DNA of 64,000 bases from an uncultured Candidatus Saccharibacteria bacterium (GCA_946222005.1 CAMIHP010000002.1:62001-126000); one strand, 5' to 3'. Shown: positions 1-9,073, counted from the first letter of the stretch. Numbers and translations: made by a program. Notes: generated by a model not told the origin, from the letters alone.

Positions 1-2
1 CG

Positions 3-848
3 GCTCAGCTAGTGCCGCTGATTGCAGCTGGGCATCGGCTGGTGATCGTCCACGGCAATGGGCCGCAGGTGGGGAACATCGTGCTCCATGAGGAGGCGAT
101 TAACACTCCTGAGGTGCCAACGATGCCGCTTGATACGTGCGGGGCGATGAGCCAGGGGGAGATTGGCTACTGGCTGCAGCAGGCGCTGACGAATGAGTTT
201 GCCCGCCATGGTATGCCAAACCATGCCGTGACGATGGTGACGCAGACGGTGGTGGATGCGAATGACCCAGCGTTTGCAAATCCTACCAAGCCAATCGGGG
301 TCTTTTATGCCTCCGAGGCTGAGGCACAGCAGTCGGCAGCAGGGCGTGATTTCGTCTTCAAAGAAGATGCGGGGCGAGGCTGGCGCCGCGTTGTGCCATC
401 GCCACGGCCGCAGCGCGTGGTAGAAGAAGGTGCGGTGCGTGCCCTGCTTGATACCGGCTTAACAGTGGTGACGGCTGGCGGAGGCGGTATTCCGGTGGTT
501 GAGAATGAAGCGCAGGGTATGGCTGGGGTCGAGGCGGTGATTGATAAGGACTTTACCGCTGCGGTGGTGGCTGATGCGATTGATGCCGAAGCCTTGGTGA
601 TCCTCACGGCCGTCGATAACGCGATGGTCGACTATGGTACGCCGCAGGCCCGTGCGATTAGTCAGACGACCAGCCAGGAGATGCAGGCTTATGCCGAGCA
701 GGGGCAGTTTGCGTCCGGTAGTATGCTACCGAAGGTGCAGGCTGCGCTTAATTTCGTGGAAAAGCCTGGTCGGCGCGCCATCATTGCTAACCTAGAGCAT
801 GCCGCTGCCGCTGTGGCAGGCGAGCAAGGGACGATTATTGTGTCGTAG
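3..848 (+). CDS. arcC: Carbamate kinase, 5'-truncated by window edge
   Basis: Carbamate kinase transfers phosphate between carbamoyl phosphate and ADP, giving ATP, ammonia and CO2. It is the last step of the arginine deiminase pathway in the cytoplasm. The frame is open from base 3, so the real start lies upstream. Visible family signatures are VIVHGNGPQVGN near the N-terminus, a glycine-rich VTAGGGGIPV segment mid-protein, AVIDKDF just after it, and the C-terminal GSMLPKV segment. About 280 residues of a usual ~310 are present. Neighbours upstream are not visible, but arcA and arcB would be expected there if the pathway is complete. The next gene starts 184 bases downstream behind its own promoter, so this is the end of its operon. 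Confidence 0.93.
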   Translation, partial: AQLVPLIAAGHRLVIVHGNGPQVGNIVLHEEAINTPEVPTMPLDTCGAMSQGEIGYWLQQALTNEFARHGMPNHAVTMVTQTVVDANDPAFANPTKPIGVFYASEAEAQQSAAGRDFVFKEDAGRGWRRVVPSPRPQRVVEEGAVRALLDTGLTVVTAGGGGIPVVENEAQGMAGVEAVIDKDFTAAVVADAIDAEALVILTAVDNAMVDYGTPQARAISQTTSQEMQAYAEQGQFASGSMLPKVQAALNFVEKPGRRAIIANLEHAAAAVAGEQGTIIVS

Positions 849-964
849 GATATTCGCGAAGAGAGAAGTAGATAGACACTGGTGCAAAGGGCGCTGGTGT
901 CTATTTTTGATGGCATTGTTCTGTGGTGAGTGTGATGTAACCAGTACTTTATTTCTCAAACTAC

Positions 965-993
965 TTGACATTTCAATATACCTTGTATAGCAT
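965..993 (+). promoter_or_regulatory. Promoter with embedded palindrome (candidate PadR operator)
   Basis: A perfect TTGACA (965-970) is followed by overlapping -10 candidates: TATAGC at 986 (15-base spacer) and TAGCAT at 988 (17-base spacer). Between the boxes lies the inverted repeat TATAC-CTT-GTATA (977-989), which runs into the -10. The operon it drives encodes a PadR repressor, and PadR proteins bind AT-rich palindromes over their own promoters. Autoregulation is therefore plausible but inferred. Confidence 0.6.
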
Positions 994-1032
994 AGTACCA
1001 GGCAATAACAATAATATAGTAAGGAGTATCGA

Positions 1033-2307
1033 ATGAGGAGAATCGATATAATCAAGCGAGCAGGGCGGAACCTACGCCAAGCCAAGGCTCGCACAGCACT
1101 AACAGCACTGGCGATGTCGGTGGGGGCATTTACAATTGGTTTGGCGCTGATGCTGGGCAATGGCGGCCGGGCTTTCTTAACCTCGGTGATTGATAGTGCC
1201 GGTAGTGCCTCGACGGTGTATGTGACGCATGCCCGTAACGAAAAGAAATTACCTGAATATGGCAAAGATAAGGCGGTGAATGAGAGCGGTACCCTCGTGC
1301 TGAACGATGATGATATAGCCAAGCTCAGCAAGCTTGATCACGTCAAGACGGTGCGGCCGTACGCGAATGTGACCCAAGTGGTGCGCTATGTAGAGAGCCC
1401 GGCCAACCACAAGCGGCTGATTGCCTCGATTAACGTCAAAAATGAGGGCAAAACATCGAAGATTGTGGCCGGTGAGTTGACGAAGACTGATGATGGCACA
1501 GACCTCGTGCCTGGCCAAGCCATCCTGGCCAAGGAATATTTGGCTGACTTTGGCTTTGCCTCGGCCCAGGATGCAATCGGCAAGACGGTGACGCTCCATG
1601 CTAAGGGGCCGGGCGGGACGCATGATGTGCAGCTGACTATTGTGGCGGTCGAAACAGCCGGTATGGCCTCGATTGGCTACCAGCCTGGTGTGACGATTGC
1701 GACTGATGATGCACTGCTTATCAACCAAAAGACCAAAGCTCCCGGCGCAGCTAACCAGTACCCAAGCGTCGTGGTACGGGCAGATAGCGATGATCATGCT
1801 GCTGCTGTGAAAGACGCAGTCGTCAAGCTCGGTGGTGGTACCTACCAAGCCCAGACCTTTACTGAAGCGAAGGAAGGTATGCTCAGTCTCATCAATGGGG
1901 CGCAGTACGGCCTGCTCGCCTTTGGTGCTCTCGCCTTGCTGGCTAGTATGTTTGGGATCATTAACACCATGTATATCTCGGTACTGGAGCGGACGCAGCA
2001 GATTGGCCTGATGAAGGCGCTGGGGATGCGTAGCCGTGATGTTGGTAAGCTCTTTCGCTACGAGGCTGCCCTGATTGGCGTCATCGGTGGTGCGATTGGT
2101 GCGGGCGGGGCTAGCCTACTGAGCCTGCTCAACCCATGGATCGTTGAGAAGCTCAAGTTTGAGGAGGGTATGCAGCTGCTTCTACCGGAAGCCTGGCAGA
2201 TGGTCGCCCTCGTGGCTCTACTAGCTATCCTCGGCATTATTGCCAGCTACTTACCAAGCCGCAAGGCAACCAAGCTTGACCCAATCGAGGCACTAAGGAC
2301 GGAATAG
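1033..2307 (+). CDS. ABC transporter permease, MacB/FtsX type
   Basis: This is the membrane subunit of a MacB-like exporter. Residues ~20-45 form the first membrane helix, followed by a ~230-residue extracytoplasmic MacB-PCD-like domain. Three C-terminal helices surround a conserved FtsX-type cytoplasmic segment (ERTQQIGLMKALGM), and the protein ends in the family-typical RKATKLDPIEALR. The start is ATG behind AAGGAG. It is followed after 15 bases by its ATPase gene and then by padR and pspC genes, so it is co-transcribed with them. The substrate cannot be read from sequence; an antimicrobial peptide, lipid or envelope-stress role is typical of such cassettes. Length (424 residues) is normal for the family. 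Confidence 0.9.
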   Translation: MRRIDIIKRAGRNLRQAKARTALTALAMSVGAFTIGLALMLGNGGRAFLTSVIDSAGSASTVYVTHARNEKKLPEYGKDKAVNESGTLVLNDDDIAKLSKLDHVKTVRPYANVTQVVRYVESPANHKRLIASINVKNEGKTSKIVAGELTKTDDGTDLVPGQAILAKEYLADFGFASAQDAIGKTVTLHAKGPGGTHDVQLTIVAVETAGMASIGYQPGVTIATDDALLINQKTKAPGAANQYPSVVVRADSDDHAAAVKDAVVKLGGGTYQAQTFTEAKEGMLSLINGAQYGLLAFGALALLASMFGIINTMYISVLERTQQIGLMKALGMRSRDVGKLFRYEAALIGVIGGAIGAGGASLLSLLNPWIVEKLKFEEGMQLLLPEAWQMVALVALLAILGIIASYLPSRKATKLDPIEALRTE

Positions 2308-2322
2308 AATAAGGAGAAGGAC

Positions 2323-3009
2323 ATGATTGAACTACGGCATATTACCAAAACCTATGGCAAAAAGCACAACCAATTTAAGGCACTCAATGACATCAACCTC
2401 ACCATCCCTGGAGGCGCGAGCGTAGCCATCCTCGGCAAATCTGGCTCGGGTAAGTCCACCCTGATGCACGCTATCTCTGGCCTGGACCGGCCGCAAACGG
2501 GGCAAGTGGTGATCGGCGGGCGAGATATCCTGCAGATGAAGCCGCGGCAGGTTGATGCCTTCCGGGCACGGACGATTAGCTTTATCTTCCAGAGTTTCTT
2601 TGTCGAGGGTAATGACAGCGTGGTGAGCAATGTGATGCTGCCGCTGGAGATCGCTGGTGTGCCACGAGCGCAACGCAGCGCCAAGGTAAACCAGGCGCTC
2701 GAGGCGGTTGGCCTGGCCAGCAAAAAGCACAATAAGGCTAAGGATCTGTCCGGTGGGCAGAAGCAGCGTCTGGCGATTGCCCGAGCAATCGTGGGCGAGC
2801 CGAAGATCCTGTTTGCCGATGAGCCAACTGGCAACCTGGATAGCGAGACGGGTACCCAGATCGAGGAGCTGCTCTTTCGCCAGCAGCGTGAGCATGGCAC
2901 AACGCTGATTATTGTGACGCACGATGCGGATCTGGCTAAGCAATGTGACTACCAAGTGGTGATCAAAGACGGGCGTGTCACACGCCATAACATCCCAGGA
3001 GGGCACTGA
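2323..3009 (+). CDS. ABC transporter ATP-binding protein (MacB/LolD type)
   Basis: This is the nucleotide-binding subunit partnered with the preceding permease. It has Walker A GKSGSGKST (~residues 38-46), an extended Q-loop region, signature LSGGQKQRLAIARAI, Walker B ILFADEPTGNLDSETG and the switch histidine in VTHD. At 228 residues it is a single-domain ATPase of the lipoprotein/MacB exporter class. ATG lies behind AAGGAGAAGG. Its TGA stop overlaps the padR start (ATGA-type overlap at 3006-3009), indicating translational coupling in one operon. Confidence 0.93.
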   Translation: MIELRHITKTYGKKHNQFKALNDINLTIPGGASVAILGKSGSGKSTLMHAISGLDRPQTGQVVIGGRDILQMKPRQVDAFRARTISFIFQSFFVEGNDSVVSNVMLPLEIAGVPRAQRSAKVNQALEAVGLASKKHNKAKDLSGGQKQRLAIARAIVGEPKILFADEPTGNLDSETGTQIEELLFRQQREHGTTLIIVTHDADLAKQCDYQVVIKDGRVTRHNIPGGH

Positions 3010-3338
3010 TGAATGCAACTGACTATGCCGAGGCGCTGACGACGCAGCTGCGCAAAGGCTTCTTATCGTACTGCGTGCTGGTGGTGTGTGCCAAGGAGTC
3101 ACGCTACACCAGCGAGATCATCCAGCAGCTCCGTCAGGCTGACCTGATGGTGGTGGAGGGGACGATCTACCCATTACTGAGTCGCTTGCAAAAGGACGGG
3201 CTCTTGCAACACGAATGGAAAGAAAGTGAGCAAGGGCCACCACGCAAATACTATACGGCCACACCATTTGGCGCAGAGGTAACCAAGCAGCTCAAACATA
3301 ATATTGCGGCACTAAGTAGTACAATAGAGAAGTTGTAA
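3009..3338 (+). CDS. PadR-family transcriptional regulator
   Basis: This 109-residue winged-helix regulator has the PadR hallmark VEGTIYPLLSRLQKDGLL (recognition helix and wing entry) followed by GPPRKYYTAT and a short C-terminal dimerisation helix. It overlaps the ABC ATPase gene by one base and precedes the PspC gene by 12 bases. PadR repressors usually respond to small molecules or envelope-active drugs and control neighbouring exporters. The palindrome at 977-989 inside the operon promoter is the natural candidate target. Family assignment is firm; the ligand is unknown. Confidence 0.92.
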   Translation: MNATDYAEALTTQLRKGFLSYCVLVVCAKESRYTSEIIQQLRQADLMVVEGTIYPLLSRLQKDGLLQHEWKESEQGPPRKYYTATPFGAEVTKQLKHNIAALSSTIEKL

Positions 3339-3350
3339 GGAGGATATCTC

Positions 3351-4637
3351 ATGAAGGAAATTACCAATATCCACCTCGCCAAGACGCCATTTCGTGTTGA
3401 GGTTGAGGCAAAACACGCACTGGGAGCGTATCTGACGTCGATTCAGCAGCGGATGCATGCCGAGCCAGAAGCAATGCGTGAGATCGAAGCGCGGATGGTT
3501 GAGCTGCTTGCCGAGCGCGGTGTGACGCGCGATGGTGTGGTGACTGCTGAGGATGTCACAGCGCTGCGCGGTCAGATGGGTGAACCTCGAGAGTTTGCCA
3601 GTGAAGCCGAGGCGGGAGATGACGATGCTGCGCTGCAAGACGCGGCTGAGGCGGCTCTCGCGGACGGGGCACCCAAGCAGCTGATGCGCGATACAAATCA
3701 TGCGTTGATCGGTGGGGTGTGTGCTGGGGTAGCGGCATACTTTGGAATTAGCCCGCTGTGGATTCGCTTGCTGGCGGTCGTCTCACCTTTTATGACGTTT
3801 GGGACGGCGCTGCTGATCTATATCGTGATGTGGCTTTCTATTCCACCAGCAGTGACTGCGTCGGATAAGCTGCGTATGGCCGGTAAGCCAGTGACGTTTG
3901 ATAGCTTAAAAAAAGCCGCTGCCGAGCCTGCCGGTGGTAGCCAAGCGGCCCAGACTGCGGCGAAGGTGCTGCGCATTATGATTGGCTGTGGGGTCTTGAT
4001 GATGGCGCTGGGTGCACTCATCACATTGATGGTCGGTGGCGTCATGAGCGCGACTATGGTCTCAAGCATGGGCGACTTTGCTGCGCAGAGCTGGCTGTGG
4101 TTGGCGTATGGCTGTGCAGTGCTCGGCGGCGTGGCTCTGACTGCTTTGCTCTCACTTGGTGCATGGAGTATCTTTGCCTGGCGGCTGAAGCGGCCGGTTG
4201 GTATTGCGATGCTAGCGATGCTCCTCGTTGGGGCGGTTGCTATCTCTGGCCTAGCGGTTGGTGGCATGAATGCGGGGATGAGTCTCGACCGCCAAATGCG
4301 CGACGTGCAGCGCACCAAGGTAGTTGACATAGCCGATGCCACCACAGTGCGTGTCGATGGGACAACTCGGGCGAGCTATGGCGGCTATGCCGAGAAGCCA
4401 CGCGTTGAGGTAGATTACTTGCAGATGAAAGGTGTCAAAGAGCCAACAGCGACGATTACCAAGGAAGGCAGCCGGGCTATTGTGACCGTGCAGCATGATG
4501 CCTGCCGTGATCGCCATGGTCTCTACTCGACGTGTACCTACTCGCCCAAGGATTATGTGAGCGTCCGCGTTTATGGGCCGTCGCCACAGATGATGGAGGT
4601 GGACCATCGCCCTAATGTGGTGACTGATCGGTCGTAG
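3351..4637 (+). CDS. PspC-domain membrane protein with N-terminal HAAS-like region
   Basis: This is a 428-residue envelope protein. Residues 1-85 look like the helical HAAS-like module that often accompanies PadR regulators. Residues ~110-165 form a PspC domain (NHALIGGVCAGVAAYFGI, then a hydrophobic segment ending MWLSIPP). Three more membrane helices follow (~205-300), then a ~120-residue C-terminal region with VRVDG and VEVDY strands resembling a DUF4097-like beta structure. AAGGAGG lies 8 bases before ATG. As last gene of the ABC/PadR operon it probably senses or buffers envelope stress. The domain calls are by eye. Confidence 0.85.
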   Translation: MKEITNIHLAKTPFRVEVEAKHALGAYLTSIQQRMHAEPEAMREIEARMVELLAERGVTRDGVVTAEDVTALRGQMGEPREFASEAEAGDDDAALQDAAEAALADGAPKQLMRDTNHALIGGVCAGVAAYFGISPLWIRLLAVVSPFMTFGTALLIYIVMWLSIPPAVTASDKLRMAGKPVTFDSLKKAAAEPAGGSQAAQTAAKVLRIMIGCGVLMMALGALITLMVGGVMSATMVSSMGDFAAQSWLWLAYGCAVLGGVALTALLSLGAWSIFAWRLKRPVGIAMLAMLLVGAVAISGLAVGGMNAGMSLDRQMRDVQRTKVVDIADATTVRVDGTTRASYGGYAEKPRVEVDYLQMKGVKEPTATITKEGSRAIVTVQHDACRDRHGLYSTCTYSPKDYVSVRVYGPSPQMMEVDHRPNVVTDRS

Positions 4638-4657
4638 CTGCGGTGAGGATAAACACT

Positions 4658-4684
4658 AAAACCCGCTTGCATGAGCGGGTTTTT
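4658..4684 (+). terminator. Rho-independent terminator of the ABC/PadR/PspC operon
   Basis: A 10-bp stem AAAACCCGCT / AGCGGGTTTT with loop TGCATG, immediately followed by an A/T-rich tail, lies 20 bases after the pspC stop. Confidence 0.92.
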
Positions 4685-4773
4685 ATATGTTTTTGTTTTT
4701 TGGGTAGAGGGGAAGCAGAGAAGCATGCGATGGGCCGCGTCTTGGTCGGTATGGCGATTTACCTCACCTTTGC

Positions 4774-4779
4774 TATACT
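4774..4779 (+). promoter_or_regulatory. -10 box of leaderless gene
   Basis: TGCTATACT (extended -10) ends 6 bases before the ATG at 4786, and no Shine-Dalgarno intervenes. Transcription would begin at or next to the start codon. Confidence 0.7.
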
Positions 4780-4785
4780 AGAGGT

Positions 4786-5796
4786 ATGAGTCAGTCGTCG
4801 TCTTCCCAGGTTTTGAGCCCATCGGCGCTTGCGATGGTAGCGCAGCACTGTAAGGTGGCGCGCGATCAGGTGCGGGTGGTGCCAATTGACGGCGCGTCAA
4901 CCGGGTGTCGACGAGCTGTTGCACTGGCTGGGACGCAGTCGGTGTTTGTCAAGGAAGCTGATCCAGAAGCTTCGAACCACGCTGCATTGGCGGCGGCTCT
5001 GAGCAAAGATGATGCGGTGATTCGGGCACTGCAGCAGGTCAGTTCGCCTCTGGTGACGGAGTTTGTTCAGTATGATGATGAGCGGGTGATTATGCTTAGC
5101 CAGGCGTATATTGCCAAGGATGGCTGGCAGTGGCAGCCGCCTGATGCGGCGGATAAGCTGGCTAGTCAGCGCTATATAGCGGCGGTGCTGCGGGCGATTG
5201 CCCAGCTTGAGCAAACTAAGCTGCCCAAGGCGGCGGCTGAGACGCTTGCGCTCCATGCTACGGCGTTTGACCGGGTGGTGCAGTGCCAGGGGCTTATGCT
5301 ACTTCGCGATGATGCGACGCGGCGCGAGGAGCTCCAGCAGACGTACCGCTCCTGGGCCGAGCAAGCTAGTAAGCCAGTGATTCGCCAGCGCTACGAGCAA
5401 TTTTGCGCTGTGCTTGATAATACTGAGCGCTTAGCTGATCTCGCGGCGCTAGCTCAGCAGGTAGCCGACCAGCCGTGTGATCAGTTGAGCCATGGCGATG
5501 TGCGGAGTGAGACGATTGCCTACCATGCCGCCCAGGATATGGTGAAGCTGATTGATTGGCAGTGGGCGGCCTATGTGCCAAGGCGGTGGAGTGCAACTGA
5601 GTTCTTGCTCGACATGGCGCGCCGCGGCTACGATGTGCAGGCCTGGCAGGCTGAGCTGAACCGGCCGCTACTTGCTGCTCTAGTGGGGTACTATGCCGTG
5701 TGCAGCGCCCAGCCTGCTCCTGAGGCAGCTCAAGCAGTGCGGCGGCTCCAGGCGTATATGGCAGCCACGGCGTATGATATGCTGGGCTATGAGTAG
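4786..5796 (+). CDS. Aminoglycoside-phosphotransferase-like kinase
   Basis: This 336-residue APH/choline-kinase-fold protein has the C-lobe catalytic segment SHGDVRSETI (~residue 235) followed by the metal-binding aspartate in LIDWQWA. The N-lobe lysine is probably in VFVKEAD. In canonical APH enzymes the first motif is HGDxxxxN; here the asparagine position is threonine, so activity is uncertain. It is a single-gene unit with an apparently leaderless start, between a terminator and the convergent tyrS. The substrate is unknown; it could be a sugar, amino-alcohol or antibiotic kinase, or a pseudokinase. I see no reason to call it a resistance gene. Confidence 0.78.
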   Translation: MSQSSSSQVLSPSALAMVAQHCKVARDQVRVVPIDGASTGCRRAVALAGTQSVFVKEADPEASNHAALAAALSKDDAVIRALQQVSSPLVTEFVQYDDERVIMLSQAYIAKDGWQWQPPDAADKLASQRYIAAVLRAIAQLEQTKLPKAAAETLALHATAFDRVVQCQGLMLLRDDATRREELQQTYRSWAEQASKPVIRQRYEQFCAVLDNTERLADLAALAQQVADQPCDQLSHGDVRSETIAYHAAQDMVKLIDWQWAAYVPRRWSATEFLLDMARRGYDVQAWQAELNRPLLAALVGYYAVCSAQPAPEAAQAVRRLQAYMAATAYDMLGYE

Positions 5797-5960
5797 CTGA
5801 CTGGTTGATGGATGCTGAGTTGGTTGCGACAAAAGTACTTATACGCGTCTAATTTTAGAGTAGCGCATTAACATGCGTCAAACACATGTAATTCTCCAGA
5901 AGATAGCAGATGAATGTTTTTTACAGCAGGTGTATAACACCAGTTTTATACAATAATGCA

Positions 5961-7196
5961 TCATTGATATGAGCGTAAAACTACCTTGAGGGTGTGTTTC
6001 TTACCAACACGCAAAATGTCATCGTTAGCAAGTGGTGTATCTTCACTGGAAATTTTGGAGTCATTGATCTTCACGGCATTTTGCTTAATGAGCCGTCTGG
6101 CCTCGCCGCGACTTTTTGTGATGCCCAGTCGAACAATGATATCGATAATTGACTCATGGGCATCCACCTGAACGATGTCAATATCCTTGGCAAGATTCTT
6201 CTGACTCACCTCAGAGACCCATTGCTGCTCAGCATCAACGGCGGCGCTCGCTCCGTGGTACATTGACACTATCTCTCGAGCAAGATCCTTTTTGATATCG
6301 CGTGGGTTTTCTCCGTCGTTGAGCCGACTTTTAATTACAGCAATCTCACTCATAGACAGGCGCGTACAATCCACAAAACACTGGTAAATACCCGCATCCG
6401 CCAGCTGCATGATTTTAAAGAACATATCTTTGGCATTCAGATCGAGACCCACACCGGTGCCAAGGCTTTTGCTCATTAATTTTTCGCCGGTTTCTGGGTT
6501 TTCGAGCAGTGTGGTTGTCATGACAAACTTTTCTTTTTGCTTGTAGCGCTTGAGTAATGTACGGCCAGCCAGCATATTGAATGTTTGGTCGGTGCCACCA
6601 ATCTCTACATCAACATCCATTGCCACGGAATCGTAGCCCTGCATCAGCGGATAGAAGAACTCATGGACGAAGAGTGGCTTCTCGGCAGCGACTCGCTTTT
6701 TGAACGCATCGCGCTCTAGCATCTGCTGCACGGTAAAGTTGGAGGCAAGCTCCACAGAATCTTCAAATGTTAGCTTGGAGAGCCACTCCGAATTAAACTG
6801 GAATTCTATCGGGTTGTCGATATCGTTAAAGTCTAGAATCTTGCCAATTTGTGCCTTAAATGTCTGCAGGTTCTCCAGCACTTGTTCACGTGTTAGCTGC
6901 ACGCGCATCGAAGTCTTATCGCTCGGATCACCGATCATGGCGGTAAAGTCGCCAATTAGCACAATAATCCGGTGGCCAAGAGCGTGGAACCGTTCGAGTA
7001 TCAGATAATTTGTTGAGTGCCCAAGATGAACATAGTTCGCAGTTGGGTCAATACCAAGATAGAATGTGAGGCGGCGGCCACTTTGTAGCTCCTTTTTGAG
7101 GCTATCTTTGCTCGGAAGAATTTCGGCAACTGAGCGAGATAGCGCTTCATCGATCAAGTGTTCGTCGGTAATAACGTGGTGCGCTTGAGTATTCAT
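5961..7196 (-). CDS. tyrS: Tyrosyl-tRNA synthetase
   Basis: This class I synthetase charges tRNA-Tyr. The HIGH-like motif is HLGHST (~residue 57), the KMSKS-like motif is LMSKS in the middle, and the C-terminal ~65 residues form an S4 RNA-binding domain (RLGITKSRGEARRLI). I place the start at the internal ATG (MNTQAH), giving 411 residues, because TAAAAT on the minus strand ends about 7 bases upstream and the longer reading adds 15 residues unlike the family. The YLGIDPTANYVHLGHS form marks the TyrZ-like/TyrS2 branch of bacterial TyrRS. It is a stand-alone gene. Confidence 0.95.
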   Translation of the reverse strand: MNTQAHHVITDEHLIDEALSRSVAEILPSKDSLKKELQSGRRLTFYLGIDPTANYVHLGHSTNYLILERFHALGHRIIVLIGDFTAMIGDPSDKTSMRVQLTREQVLENLQTFKAQIGKILDFNDIDNPIEFQFNSEWLSKLTFEDSVELASNFTVQQMLERDAFKKRVAAEKPLFVHEFFYPLMQGYDSVAMDVDVEIGGTDQTFNMLAGRTLLKRYKQKEKFVMTTTLLENPETGEKLMSKSLGTGVGLDLNAKDMFFKIMQLADAGIYQCFVDCTRLSMSEIAVIKSRLNDGENPRDIKKDLAREIVSMYHGASAAVDAEQQWVSEVSQKNLAKDIDIVQVDAHESIIDIIVRLGITKSRGEARRLIKQNAVKINDSKISSEDTPLANDDILRVGKKHTLKVVLRSYQ

Positions 7197-7419
7197 GTAT
7201 AGTATTTTACTACATACGAGAAGAGATAAAAAACTGAACATGCCTTGAGATCACTTGTTATGTGCCGCTGGAGCCCTATGATTTACGGTGTATCATAATG
7301 TGAAAGGGAACTGTGAGTGTGCAAATGTCTTGTTTATACATGGATGTATGACATCGCTTGTACTACTTATGCTACGGTTGATGGTAGTGCTAGGTCTGAA
7401 GATACACTACAATAATAAT

Positions 7420-7959
7420 ATGAACCAAGAATGGAACGTTATAAGTCAAAAGAAGTTGGTCGACTCGTCGTGGTACAAGCTCAATATTGAAACCGTCAGG
7501 CTCCCGTCAGGCAAAGTCCTCGATGATTATTACGTGCGAGAGGGTATGAACGCCGTTTTGATCGTTCCACGCACTCATGAAGGCAAATTTTTACTGGTGC
7601 GTCAGTACAAACACGGAGCGCAGCAAAGTGTTATAGAATTTCCTGCGGGTAAGATTGATGCGGGTGAATCTGCTTTAATTGCTGCAAAAAGGGAATTATA
7701 TGAAGAGACTGGAGGCACCTCCAGTCTTTTTGTAGAGGGACCTACATTTTTTGAGGACCCTACAAATAGCCGTGTCAAGATAGCGATCGTCTTTGCTGAT
7801 AATGTCACTATAAAGCATAGGCAACATCTTGACGATAATGAGGATATTGAAGTAATACAGCTAACAACTGACGAGCTACGAACTATGCTTATGAACAATG
7901 AGCTATCTGTGGCAGCATCCGTAGCAGCAGGTTGGATAGCACTAGAGAGGAGATGGTAA
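7420..7959 (+). CDS. NUDIX hydrolase, ADP-ribose pyrophosphatase type
   Basis: This 179-residue protein has a fully canonical NUDIX box starting GKIDAGE and ending RELYEETGG, preceded by EFPAG, as in ADP-ribose/nucleoside-diphosphate-sugar pyrophosphatases. It likely cleaves NDP-X substrates in the cytoplasm with Mg2+. The start is chosen at ATG 7420 because TACAAT ends 6 bases before it (leaderless pattern). The open frame extends 44 codons further upstream into hydrophobic sequence that does not resemble the family. It is a single gene. Confidence 0.88.
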   Translation: MNQEWNVISQKKLVDSSWYKLNIETVRLPSGKVLDDYYVREGMNAVLIVPRTHEGKFLLVRQYKHGAQQSVIEFPAGKIDAGESALIAAKRELYEETGGTSSLFVEGPTFFEDPTNSRVKIAIVFADNVTIKHRQHLDDNEDIEVIQLTTDELRTMLMNNELSVAASVAAGWIALERRW

Positions 7960-8125
7960 CATGAATACATACGAGTCTGGGACAATAAACCAGGTATTGA
8001 AAAAAGCAAACTGATGATTGAGGTGATTGATAAGGAATGAGGAGTAGGACGGAGACTGTTTATCGATATGGTATCTAGACAGATATAACTCATAAAAGGG
8101 AAAATCAGAAGTTCTATATTCGTGC

Positions 8126-8131
8126 TAGAAT
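8126..8131 (+). promoter_or_regulatory. Promoter of paralogue 1, repeated before paralogues 2 and 3
   Basis: An extended -10 (TGCTAGAAT) sits in a block also seen before paralogue 2 (TACTAATAGTC, around 9028-9038) and paralogue 3 (TGCTACAATAGTC, around 10069-10080). All three share AGTTC about 15 bases upstream and AATAGTC, plus GCGTAG in copies 2 and 3. The promoter was duplicated together with the genes. Paralogue 4 has no such block. Confidence 0.6.
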
Positions 8132-8169
8132 AGTCAGAGAGTAGGAAGTAGGGGGTGAGGGTAGAAAAT

Positions 8170-8931
8170 ATGCCCAAGAAGAAACTAAATAATAATACCA
8201 AACTAAGCTTCCGTACCATTCTTCTCCGTAGTATTCTCTATGTAATTGGTGTACCAACAGTCATCATGCTTCTCCTTGTTGGCGGATTCTATCTCAAATT
8301 ATGTGCTGAAGCTAGCCAAGCTCAAGCAGCAATGAAAACATATCTACATAGTAAATATGGTGAAGAATTTATCGTCGAACGACCAGAAAAGAATGGAAGC
8401 GGGCTCGGTGTAGAAGGGTGGTTTGAAGCAACAGCCTACCCGAAGAATCACACAGACATCCGCTTCATTGTTATGCTGTCATCCTCAGGGAAGCATGATG
8501 GCTATGCTGGTGCTGTATGGTCAAAAGAAGAGACTGATCGACTCAAACCTATTATTCAGCGTATCTTTAGTAAAGATGTAGTGTATAGTGTAACCATCCA
8601 ATCGTCTATGACGCTACAAACGAAAGATATACAAGTTGACGGTGTAATACCACGTTTTACACAAGCGGCGGCACAATATAAGCAGCAAATTCCATATAAT
8701 ATCACTATTCAAAAAACACACCAAACACGAGAATATCAGGAAAAAATGCGCATCGTCGATAATCTTAAAGAGCTTGCAAAGGATCTGCCAGATACCGTTG
8801 ACACTACTATTCGCTACCAAGCACAAACATCTGGAGGTAAGAAGTTTGATTTAGATATAACAATCATGGCATTAAAATCCACACCACAAGAAACATTAGT
8901 CACAATGTTTCAAGAAAAGGAGAGTCTATAA
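8170..8931 (+). CDS. Paralogue 1 of four: anchored extracytoplasmic protein of the RTX-lipase locus
   Basis: This is a 253-residue protein of unknown family. A short basic N-terminus and the shared KLSFRTILLRSILYV lead into one membrane helix (~25-50); the rest is predicted outside. After the helix, all four copies keep a helix followed by YLxxKYxxxFIV, and copies 1-3 then keep GLGVxG. The C-terminal half is divergent. I start at ATG 8170; GTG 8155 is an alternative. It has its own promoter and is followed at once by a 23-codon remnant of a lipase gene start. Position next to a toxin-like lipase suggests an immunity protein or secretion partner, which is an inference. Confidence 0.8.
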   Translation: MPKKKLNNNTKLSFRTILLRSILYVIGVPTVIMLLLVGGFYLKLCAEASQAQAAMKTYLHSKYGEEFIVERPEKNGSGLGVEGWFEATAYPKNHTDIRFIVMLSSSGKHDGYAGAVWSKEETDRLKPIIQRIFSKDVVYSVTIQSSMTLQTKDIQVDGVIPRFTQAAAQYKQQIPYNITIQKTHQTREYQEKMRIVDNLKELAKDLPDTVDTTIRYQAQTSGGKKFDLDITIMALKSTPQETLVTMFQEKESL

Positions 8932-8933
8932 AT

Positions 8934-9005
8934 ATGAGCATAACAATAGAGCAATATCTTGCACTAAGTGCACTTGCCTATAAAATACAACCTTTAAAAG
9001 AATAA
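8934..9005 (+). pseudogene. Remnant of lipase 5' end (copy 1)
   Basis: An ATG two bases after the paralogue 1 stop opens a 23-codon reading frame with EQYLALSALAY, matching EQFLTLSSLAY at the start of the intact lipase at 11642. It stops at TAA 9003 and nothing further of the lipase is recognisable before the next promoter. It sits exactly where the intact lipase sits relative to paralogue 4. It is best read as the leftover of a deleted duplicate. Confidence 0.72.
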
Positions 9006-9073
9006 CTAGAAAGTTCCATAATTACACTACTAATAGTCGCGTAGCTAAAATAGGGATCTTGAGAGCAGAAAAT

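Noticed and set aside
792..1848. Long minus-strand ORFs opposite arcC and the ABC permease
   Set aside because: Shadow frames of strongly coding plus-strand genes, with no family resemblance or start signals.
4786..5796. Antibiotic resistance aminoglycoside phosphotransferase
   Set aside because: Only the general kinase fold is visible and the catalytic Asn of HGDxxxxN is not conserved; resistance function cannot be claimed.
7962..8015. 16-codon ORF after the NUDIX gene
   Set aside because: Too short, no SD or homology; possibly a scrap of an earlier gene.
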